Assembly: GCA_030599055.1 (NCBI GenBank)
Contig: JAUVOS010000068.1
Location: 1 to 11,598 of the forward strand
From: Lutibacter sp.
Lineage (GTDB): Bacteria; Bacteroidota; Bacteroidia; Flavobacteriales; Flavobacteriaceae
Direction: 5' to 3'
DNA length: 11,598 nucleotides
Shown: one piece after another, positions 1 through 5,437 of the stretch
How positions within the stretch are numbered: the first letter of the stretch is position 1
Layout: each line of letters starts with the position of its first letter
Notes under the pieces: generated by a model
What the model was told of the DNA's origin: nothing
Seen by the model: the letters and a program-made list of their open reading frames with translations, nothing else
The model's database searches: none
Made by a program: the position numbers and the translations under genes

Positions 1-40
1 AGAGAAATAACTCCTTTTAATTTTACGGGGATTTAGTAGT

Positions 41-220
41 CAAAAGTAGAAAGTTTATAAAGTTTATAAAGTTTATAAAGTTAAAAGTAAATTTTAAAAC
101 TAATTAATACAAGGACAAACAACATTTAACTTTATACTTTCAACTTTACAAACTTTAAACTATAAAACACAAGAGTAAACAACTTTTAACTTTATGACTT
201 TTAACTTTTAACTATAAAAC
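41..220. repeat. AACTTT/AAAGTT-rich spacer repeats
   Basis: This spacer is built from related short repeats. At 51-77 there are three perfect tandem copies of the 9-mer AAGTTTATA, followed by a degenerate fourth. At 109-168 and 169-220 there are two imperfect tandem copies of a longer unit, each starting ACAAG and ending ACTATAAAAC. The first block is roughly the reverse complement of the second in composition, so a transcript could fold into a long imperfect hairpin. Related copies occur at 5401-5430 and, inverted, at 9501-9516. The rest of 1-222 shows no gene and no convincing promoter. The function is unknown. Confidence 0.75.
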
Positions 221-222
221 TT

Positions 223-1101
223 ATGCCTTCAGGATTTTTTGCGCTTTTTGACGATATAGCCACATTAATGGACGATATAGCTGCAATGAGTAAAATTGCA
301 ACTAAAAAAACAGCAGGAATTTTAGGAGATGACTTAGCTGTAAATGCCGAAAAAGCAACTGGATTTCTATCTTCTAGAGAATTGCCTGTTATATGGGCTA
401 TTACTAAAGGTTCTTTTCTTAATAAACTCATCATTCTACCCTTAATTACTATTTTAAGTGCATTTGCCTCTTGGGCTATAATTCCGGTTTTAATGTTTGG
501 TGGTCTGTATTTAGCCTATGAAGGAGCAGAAAAAATTTATGAATTCTTTTATCCACATGCACATGCAGTCGAACATGCTGAAATAAAGGCAATCTCAAAG
601 GAAGAAGTTTTAAAAATTGAAAAAACTAAGATTAAATCTGCTATTCTAACGGATTTTATCCTTTCACTTGAGATAATAATTATCACCTTAAGCGCCGTTG
701 CTGATAAAACTTTAAGCGTTCAAATACCTGTATTGATTATTGTTGCCATTATTGCAACCATTGGCGTTTATGGAATTGTAGCACTGATTGTTCGTATGGA
801 TGATATGGGATATACTCTAATTCAAAAAGGAAAAAAATACAAAAAGAAATTTCTCACTAAAATGGGATCCGCCTTAGTTTGGGCATTGCCTTGGGTTATC
901 AAAACTTTAGCAGTTGTAGGAACTTTGGCTATGTTGCTTGTTGCCGGTGGCATATTTATGCACAACGTTCACCAATTACACGATTGGCTACACCTACTTC
1001 CTTCTCTTTTAGGAGAATTATTGGTGGGAATATTAATTGGGATGCTTGTCTTAGGCTTTGTTAAATTATTTTTATTGATTAAATCTAAGATATTTTCCTA
1101 A
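223..1101 (+). CDS. DUF808 (YedI-like) inner-membrane protein
   Basis: This 292-residue protein matches the DUF808 family, whose E. coli member is YedI (about 305 residues), over its whole length. The conserved N-terminus is visible: FALFDDIATLMDDIAAMSK (residues 6-24), then KKTAGILGDDLAVNA (28-42) and RELPVIWAITKGSFLNK (52-68). About five hydrophobic segments follow, near residues 66-98, 141-161, 166-190, 218-246 and 260-287. A charged linker with a small His cluster (HAHAVEH, 112-118) lies between the first two. No biochemical role is established for the family; it is an integral inner-membrane protein. The ATG at 223 fits the family N-terminus. No Shine-Dalgarno is present, as expected in Bacteroidota. 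Its stop lies 12 bp from the stop of the convergent gene, with no visible terminator between them. Confidence 0.93.
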   Translation: MPSGFFALFDDIATLMDDIAAMSKIATKKTAGILGDDLAVNAEKATGFLSSRELPVIWAITKGSFLNKLIILPLITILSAFASWAIIPVLMFGGLYLAYEGAEKIYEFFYPHAHAVEHAEIKAISKEEVLKIEKTKIKSAILTDFILSLEIIIITLSAVADKTLSVQIPVLIIVAIIATIGVYGIVALIVRMDDMGYTLIQKGKKYKKKFLTKMGSALVWALPWVIKTLAVVGTLAMLLVAGGIFMHNVHQLHDWLHLLPSLLGELLVGILIGMLVLGFVKLFLLIKSKIFS

Positions 1102-1113
1102 TATATAATACAA

Positions 1114-2319
1114 CTATTTAACGATTAATTTTTTTATCACACTTCCTCGATTCATCAATACTTCCACAAAATACATACCCGGATGAAGCTTTGAAATATC
1201 TATGATCCTAACAGGCTTTTTTAATTGTAAAAACTCTTGTCCGATTAGGTTATAAATAAACACTTCATTTATAACAACTCCATCGTTACTTGAAATAATA
1301 AACTTTTCGTAAGCCGGGTTTGGATAAAAAATAATATCAGACTCAATACTAGCATCTGGAACCGACATATTATCACAAGCCGTCTCTACCTCCGGTTCGC
1401 TATTGCAACCTGCAGTATTATTGGATATATCTATACTGCCATTTGGATTGGCAAGATAATCGCAAACACTTTGAACATGACAGATCGCTAGAGAAGCATT
1501 TTCGCTTATGGTCAGTCCTGTAATTGATCCGGATGCAATATGATCCAGACCCGTCAGACTACTCAAATTTGCATTATCATATATTTCAAGATAACCACCG
1601 ATTGAAGTTAAATTAGAAAGAGCGGATAAATCGCTTAGGAAATTACTATAAGAAATCTGAAAACCACCCCCAATTGAACTCAGATTCTCAAGACCTGACA
1701 AACTAGTCAGACTACTTGTATAGATTTCGAAACCTTCTTCTATAGCAACTAGACTTTCAAGACCTGTTAAATTTGTCAAAACAGTATTTTCTCCAATCCA
1801 CATATTTTCTCCAACACTAATCAAATTGTCGAGACCTGTTAAATTAATCAGACTTTCATTACCTGAAACTTGAAGGTATCCCTGGATAGTTGTCACATTT
1901 TCTAATCCCGTTAAACTAGTCAAAGCATCAGTCTGGTTAATATTAAGTCCTCCTCCTATAGTGGTCAAATTATCCAATCCTGTTAAATTTGTCAGGAGAT
2001 CACTACTTCCATAAATATCCAGATCTCCACCTATAGAAGTAATATTTTCCAATCCTTCTAAACTACTCAATACATCGCAATCATAAAATCGTAGTCTACC
2101 CCAGATTGATGTCAACACATTTAAACCAATTAGATTGGTAATGTCATCATTCTTAATCAAAACATTTCCCTCAATTTCGGAACAACTGGGATAATCCGTT
2201 TGGAAATTGTCGATTTGTGTTTGCGTGTCAAATGTAATTCCTGCCGGCAGACAGCTTTGAGAAAATACAGTAACCTGATACATAAAGGTTACAACGAGAA
2301 ATAAGGTTAATTTTTTCAT
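1114..2319 (-). CDS. Secreted leucine-rich (receptor L-like) repeat protein with T9SS sorting domain
   Basis: The chosen start at 2319 gives a 401-residue protein opening with a Sec signal peptide (MKKLTLFLVVTFMYQVTVFS, 1-20). The upstream in-frame ATG at 2370 would add 17 residues and spoil the signal peptide. After a short segment with the phrase YPSCSEIEGNVLI (43-55) come nine repeats of about 24 residues (about 62-280). Their pattern is LTGLxNLTSIGGxLxIxxNxxLTS, as in receptor L-domain/leucine-rich repeat proteins of Bacteroidota. A Cys-containing cap follows (CHVQSVCDYLANP and NTAGC, 280-305). The C-terminus (about 330-401) is a type A T9SS sorting domain: FYPNPA, then IYNLIGQE, then ISKLHPGMYFVEV and KKLIVK. 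The protein is therefore predicted to cross the outer membrane and be anchored or released at the cell surface. Its ligand is unknown; adhesion or surface recognition is only a guess. Confidence 0.9.
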   Translation of the reverse strand: MKKLTLFLVVTFMYQVTVFSQSCLPAGITFDTQTQIDNFQTDYPSCSEIEGNVLIKNDDITNLIGLNVLTSIWGRLRFYDCDVLSSLEGLENITSIGGDLDIYGSSDLLTNLTGLDNLTTIGGGLNINQTDALTSLTGLENVTTIQGYLQVSGNESLINLTGLDNLISVGENMWIGENTVLTNLTGLESLVAIEEGFEIYTSSLTSLSGLENLSSIGGGFQISYSNFLSDLSALSNLTSIGGYLEIYDNANLSSLTGLDHIASGSITGLTISENASLAICHVQSVCDYLANPNGSIDISNNTAGCNSEPEVETACDNMSVPDASIESDIIFYPNPAYEKFIISSNDGVVINEVFIYNLIGQEFLQLKKPVRIIDISKLHPGMYFVEVLMNRGSVIKKLIVK

Positions 2320-2338
2320 GATATTTATTTTTTGTTCA

Positions 2339-2370
2339 TAAAGGTACGAATAAATAATATTCCTATTCAA
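2339..2370 (-). promoter_or_regulatory. Possible promoter of the leucine-rich repeat gene
   Basis: On the minus strand, TACCTTTA (2346-2339) matches the flavobacterial -7 consensus TAnnTTTG at 7 of 8 positions. A TTG (2370-2368) lies 21 bp upstream, within the 17-23 bp range described for Flavobacterium. Transcription would start about 14 nt before the ATG at 2319. The match is short and the region is AT-rich, so this is tentative. Confidence 0.4.
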
Positions 2371-2552
2371 TTTATATACCTATTTTTTAAATTTAACCAA
2401 TTGTTGACTGACAAAATACTGAAGGTAAACTTGCTTTTACACAAATGCATGACTTAAAAATAAAAAGAACTCAGGTTTTTAGGCTAGATATTATCTCAAC
2501 TATTTTAGTATTATTTTGCAACAGTTATATTACTATATTCGAAAGGAATGTA

Positions 2553-2560
2553 TAAATTTG
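2553..2560 (+). promoter_or_regulatory. Possible -7 element for the His-rich gene and receptor
   Basis: TAAATTTG is an exact match to the Bacteroidota -7 box TAnnTTTG. It would place a transcript start near 2566, about 18 nt before the TTG at 2584. No TTG is found at the expected -33 distance (the nearest, 2516-2518, is 34 bp away), so the element is incomplete by consensus. It is the only good -7 match seen upstream of the gene pair. Confidence 0.4.
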
Positions 2561-2583
2561 CACTTCGATTTTAAACCTACTGC

Positions 2584-2919
2584 TTGTATAAAAAAACCTT
2601 ACATACTGTTTTCTCTTTGTTTCTTGTAGTGCTGTTTCAGTTACCAACATGGATTCAATTTGAGCATAGTTTTCACAAGCATGACAGCATACACATTTGT
2701 GATGCAAAAGGTTCCGATCGACATATCCACAATGCTGTTGCTGATTCTTGTAAAGAGTTGCATAAAATTGTAAATCCTAACTTACATTTAGTAACTTTTA
2801 ATTATCAAAAAACAGCTACTTTATCTTTATACGAACAACTTTGTATTAAAACAACAAACACGAGTAAACAGATTATTCTTTATTCTGATTTACGTGCACC
2901 TCCGATTCACATTCTTTAA
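2584..2919 (+). CDS. Small His/Cys-rich exported protein next to TonB receptor
   Basis: This 111-residue protein has an N-terminal hydrophobic segment after two lysines (MYKKTLHTVFSLFLVVLFQL), which suggests export to the periplasm or membrane anchoring. The next 45 residues are rich in potential metal ligands: H28, H31, H33, H37, C39, H47, H49, C56 and H60. The C-terminus ends in LRAPPIHIL. I recall similar small flavobacterial proteins, with spaced His/Cys and an R(G/A)PP tail, lying next to TonB-dependent receptors, but I know no named family or proven function. The gap to the receptor is 81 bp and both genes run the same way, so co-transcription is likely. The start is inferred to be TTG at 2584: the nearest upstream in-frame ATG (2548) runs into a stop at 2572-2574, and no internal ATG would keep the signal sequence. 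A role in binding or passing on a metal is inference. Confidence 0.7.
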   Translation: MYKKTLHTVFSLFLVVLFQLPTWIQFEHSFHKHDSIHICDAKGSDRHIHNAVADSCKELHKIVNPNLHLVTFNYQKTATLSLYEQLCIKTTNTSKQIILYSDLRAPPIHIL

Positions 2920-2937
2920 ATACATCATTTTCAGCAT

Positions 2938-2963
2938 TAAATACAATAAAATAATTGTATTTA
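2938..2963. repeat. 10-bp perfect inverted repeat upstream of the receptor
   Basis: TAAATACAAT (2938-2947) and ATTGTATTTA (2954-2963) form a perfect 10-bp inverted repeat around a 6-nt spacer AAAATA. It lies in the 81-bp gap between the His-rich gene and the receptor. It could be an operator for a dimeric metal-responsive regulator or an mRNA hairpin. It has no T-tract of the kind expected of an intrinsic terminator. In such AT-rich DNA a chance origin is possible. Confidence 0.5.
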
Positions 2964-3000
2964 TTCCAATTCATTTTTTAATAACAAAATATTTAAAGGA

Positions 3001-5205
3001 ATGTTTAAAAATACAATAGTTATAGCTATTTTACTATTTATCAATACTATAACAGCACAAAATAGCATACAAGGAACAGTTACAGATTCAAAATCGGGAG
3101 CACCTATTCCGGGTGTATCTATACTTATTGAAAATTCAAAAAAAGGTACAACAACAGATTTTGATGGGAAATATACTTTATCAGGCATTAAAGAATCTGA
3201 GGTTAAAATAACCTATTCTTTTACAAGTTATATCCAACAAAAAGTAAGCGTTCAATTCGACAAAAATAGTAAAGAGATCAACATTATATTACATGAAAAT
3301 GTATTTGAAATTGATGAAGTAATCTTATCTACTCCTTTCAACAAGTTACAATCTGAAAACGTCGTAAAAGTGTCGTATAAAAGCGTGGCATCTATGCAAA
3401 AGAAAGGTATTCAGAATTTGATGGATGGCGTTTCTCAAATTAGTGGTGTGACACAGATGAGTACAGGTTCTGGTATTAGTAAACCCGTTATACGAGGCTT
3501 AACAGGAAGTCGTGTTTTGGTTTATAACCAAGGAGTTCGTTTAGAAAATTTTCAATATGGCGATTTTCACGGTATCGGAATCAATGAGTCGGGCATCAGT
3601 AGTGTCGAGGTCATAAAAGGGCCTGCTTCCCTACTCTACGGCTCCGATGCCGTTGGTGGTGTGTTGTATCTCGTTCCAGAAAAATATGCTCAAAAAGGGC
3701 AAACAAAAATTAATATCAAATCACAATTCACTTCCAATACGCAAGGAATTAATAATACAATAGGTATTAAAACATCGGCAAATAAATTACAATTTTTGGT
3801 TCGTGGAGCCTTTAATACAAACGCTGATTATATGGTGGCAAACGGAGAAAGAGTGACGAACTCACGATACAATGATAAGGATTTTAAAGCAGGTTTAGGG
3901 TTTAAGGGAAATCGTATTACAACGGATATACGTTATAACTTTAATCGTGCAGAAAACGGAATTCCTCACGATATTGATATTCAAGAAACAACACATGAAA
4001 TTAATGGAAAACATCAAGGTTTAGACAATCATGTTTTGAGTATAAAAAATGATATTGAATTAAAGAATTCTAAAATCAAAACAAACTTTGGTCATACTTG
4101 TCACAAACGCACATTGATAAATGAAGGAAGCACTTTAATTGGAATGGATTTAAACACTTTTAATTATGATGCAAAATGGTATTTACCTAATTGGAATAAG
4201 CTCGAAAGTATTGTGGGAATTCAAGGGATGAATCAAAATAACAATAATTTTGGAAAAATATATCTTTTGCCCGATGCCGACATAAATAGTGTGGGTATTT
4301 TTACCAATTTACTTTACGATTTTAAAACCATAGCATTACAAGGAGGTATTCGCTACGACGTACGACACATCGTAACAGAAGACATAAGCGAACTTGGACT
4401 ATCCGATTATCGACCTGGCTTTGATAAAAATCTTAGCAGTTTTACCAGTTCTTTAGGATTAAAATCTAAAATATTTGATAAAACGATTGTACGTCTAAAT
4501 ATTGCTACCGGGTTTAGATCCCCGAATCTGTCTGAATTAGCATCAAAAGGTATTCATTCAGGTCGTATTGAAATTGGAAATAGCAATTTAGAAAACGAAC
4601 AGAATTGGCAAGGTGATTTAGCTTTAGAATATGCCCATACACATATCGAATTTTTCGCAAATGCTTTTATAAATTCTATAGCTAATTATATTTTTTTAGC
4701 ACCTACAGGTGAAGTGCAAGAAGAATATATTATTTATCAATACGAACAAGAGAATGCACAATTATATGGTGGCGAGATTGGTTTACACTTACATCCACAT
4801 CCCTATGATTGGTTACATTTTGACAGTAGTTACGAAATGGTAATCGGTCAACGTGATAATGATACTTATTTACCTTTGATTCCAGCTAATCAATGGAAAA
4901 ATCAATTGCGTTTAACGAATGGTACTAAGCATCATTCTTTAGAGAAATATTATTTAAATATAGGTGTGAATCATACATTTAAAGCAAATAAAATAAGTGC
5001 GTTTGAAGTGCCACAAAATGACTATACGCTTTTGAATACAAGTTTAGGAGCTGATTTTAAGTTTCAAAAAGTTAATTTAAACACCATTATTTCTGTTCAT
5101 AATCTTTTTGATAAAGAATACATATCGCATCTATCTGTTCTACGTGAACACGAAATTCCTAATATGGGTCGTAATATTTTATTGAGTATAAATTTGGAAT
5201 TTTAA
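3001..5205 (+). CDS. TonB-dependent outer-membrane receptor with CarboxypepD_reg-like domain
   Basis: This is a complete 734-residue receptor that would import a bound ligand across the outer membrane using TonB/ExbBD energy. A signal peptide (MFKNTIVIAILLFINTITAQ, 1-20) is followed by a CarboxypepD_reg-like beta-sandwich (about 22-98: IQGTVTDSKSGAPIPGVSI, then GTTTDFDGKYTLSGI). A TonB-box-like EIDEVILS (103-110) comes next. The plug (about 115-225) contains KPVIRGL and VEVIKGPASLLYGSDAVGG. The rest is a 22-strand-type barrel ending in NMGRNILLSINLEF, with the usual terminal Phe. It is not a SusC-type receptor: it is shorter and no SusD gene follows. Possible ligand-binding His clusters are HTCH (365-368) and HLHPHP (596-601). 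With the His/Cys-rich neighbour these suggest a metal such as zinc or copper, or a metal complex such as haem. The C-terminus is vaguely like zinc receptors of the ZnuD type. Substrate assignment is inference. Confidence 0.93.
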   Translation: MFKNTIVIAILLFINTITAQNSIQGTVTDSKSGAPIPGVSILIENSKKGTTTDFDGKYTLSGIKESEVKITYSFTSYIQQKVSVQFDKNSKEINIILHENVFEIDEVILSTPFNKLQSENVVKVSYKSVASMQKKGIQNLMDGVSQISGVTQMSTGSGISKPVIRGLTGSRVLVYNQGVRLENFQYGDFHGIGINESGISSVEVIKGPASLLYGSDAVGGVLYLVPEKYAQKGQTKINIKSQFTSNTQGINNTIGIKTSANKLQFLVRGAFNTNADYMVANGERVTNSRYNDKDFKAGLGFKGNRITTDIRYNFNRAENGIPHDIDIQETTHEINGKHQGLDNHVLSIKNDIELKNSKIKTNFGHTCHKRTLINEGSTLIGMDLNTFNYDAKWYLPNWNKLESIVGIQGMNQNNNNFGKIYLLPDADINSVGIFTNLLYDFKTIALQGGIRYDVRHIVTEDISELGLSDYRPGFDKNLSSFTSSLGLKSKIFDKTIVRLNIATGFRSPNLSELASKGIHSGRIEIGNSNLENEQNWQGDLALEYAHTHIEFFANAFINSIANYIFLAPTGEVQEEYIIYQYEQENAQLYGGEIGLHLHPHPYDWLHFDSSYEMVIGQRDNDTYLPLIPANQWKNQLRLTNGTKHHSLEKYYLNIGVNHTFKANKISAFEVPQNDYTLLNTSLGADFKFQKVNLNTIISVHNLFDKEYISHLSVLREHEIPNMGRNILLSINLEF

Positions 5206-5223
5206 TAAATTATAGTAGATTTG
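5193..5223 (+). promoter_or_regulatory. Promoter of the aromatic operon leader transcript
   Basis: TTTG (5193-5196) and TAGATTTG (5216-5223) are separated by 19 bp. They match the Bacteroidota primary-sigma consensus TTTG-N19-TAnnTTTG exactly. The -33 element lies in the last codons of the receptor gene and the -7 element just after its stop. Transcription would start near 5229, about 14 nt before the leader-peptide ATG. The tight match, and the leader ORF and terminator placed straight after it, support it. Confidence 0.72.
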
Positions 5224-5242
5224 TCCATTCTAAACAAGAATA

Positions 5243-5323
5243 ATGAATTTCACTAACAATTATTTTAGCTTTTTTTACTTTTATTTTTTCAATAAAGGTC
5301 GGAACGCTATGAGTATTTGTTAA
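5243..5323 (+). CDS. Phe/Tyr-rich attenuator leader peptide (pheL-like)
   Basis: This is a 26-codon ORF (ATG 5243, TAA 5321-5323). Residues 7-16 read YFSFFYFYFF, nine aromatic residues out of ten (six Phe, three Tyr); the whole peptide has seven Phe and three Tyr and no Trp. It lies 114 bp upstream of a prephenate dehydratase gene and ends 20 nt before the extended stem of an intrinsic terminator. This is the arrangement of enterobacterial pheL, whose Phe codons sense charged tRNA-Phe. Here both tRNA-Phe and tRNA-Tyr would be sensed, matching an operon that makes both amino acids. The start has A at -3 and -6, favoured in Flavobacterium. The codons for residues 19-21 (Gly-Arg-Asn) lie in the antiterminator strand, so the tail of the peptide is probably shaped by RNA structure. 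The peptide itself need have no function. No homologue search was possible. Confidence 0.85.
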   Translation: MNFTNNYFSFFYFYFFNKGRNAMSIC

Positions 5324-5355
5324 GCAGTAACAATATAAACATTAAAAGTTCCGAT
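5298..5355 (+). promoter_or_regulatory. Antiterminator of the Phe/Tyr attenuator
   Basis: GTCGGAAC (5298-5305, inside the leader ORF) can pair with GTTCCGAT (5348-5355), giving seven Watson-Crick pairs plus one G-U. The second segment is also the left arm of the terminator, so the two folds exclude each other. Between them, 5317-5322 pairs with 5328-5333 (a 6-bp hairpin with loop AGCAG), extendable past a bulged T5316 to 5314/5335, which brings the two arms close. A ribosome stalled at the early Phe/Tyr codons would leave 5298-5305 free and allow the antiterminator. A ribosome reaching the stop codon at 5321 would cover it and let the terminator form. The pairing is read from the sequence; the mechanism is inferred from classical attenuators. 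Confidence 0.78.
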
Positions 5356-5375
5356 GAAAATCGGAATTTTTTTTT
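5344..5375 (+). terminator. Intrinsic terminator (attenuator) of the aromatic operon
   Basis: TTCCGAT (5349-5355) and ATCGGAA (5360-5366) form a perfect 7-bp stem closed by a GAAA tetraloop. The stem extends to 12 bp through G5348-T5367 and four A-T pairs. Nine consecutive Ts (5367-5375) follow. This is a strong intrinsic terminator 62 nt before the first structural gene. A full terminator placed between a promoter and the operon it serves is a hallmark of attenuation. It would also terminate read-through from the receptor gene, which has no other terminator. Confidence 0.88.
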
Positions 5376-5400
5376 ACAATAATTTATACAGTTGTAAACT

Positions 5401-5430
5401 TTTTTACTTTCAACTTTATGAACTTTAAAC
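5401..5430 (+). repeat. Copy of the AACTTT spacer repeat before the prephenate dehydratase gene
   Basis: These 30 bases match 131-160 at 27 of 30 positions, both containing ACTTTCAACTTT and AACTTTAAAC. The copy sits between the attenuator terminator and the ATG at 5438, that is, in the 5' leader of the read-through mRNA. A shared spacer repeat in front of unrelated genes suggests a dispersed family. Confidence 0.65.
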
Positions 5431-5437
5431 TCAATTA

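Noticed and set aside
1..222. A CRISPR array or phase-variation locus in the repeat spacer
   Set aside because: The repeats are short, directly abutting and low-complexity, with no unique spacers. There are no inverted recombination sites of invertible-promoter type and no recombinase gene in the window.
1102..1113. A terminator between the convergent DUF808 and leucine-rich repeat genes
   Set aside because: The gap is 12 bp and no stem with a T-tract could be found in or next to it.
2320..2370. The longer form of the leucine-rich repeat protein starting at 2370
   Set aside because: The 17 extra residues precede a standard signal peptide and overlap the likely promoter, so the start at 2319 is preferred.
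5206..5375. A T-box, riboswitch or stand-alone small RNA in the gap before the aromatic operon
   Set aside because: No T-box sequence or known riboswitch core is visible, and the F/Y-rich leader ORF with a competing helix explains the promoter-to-terminator unit better than a free small RNA.
5345..5375. A minus-strand terminator at the same hairpin
   Set aside because: Read on the minus strand, the stem is followed by a shorter, interrupted T run (from AAAA at 5344-5347), and no minus-strand gene ends nearby.
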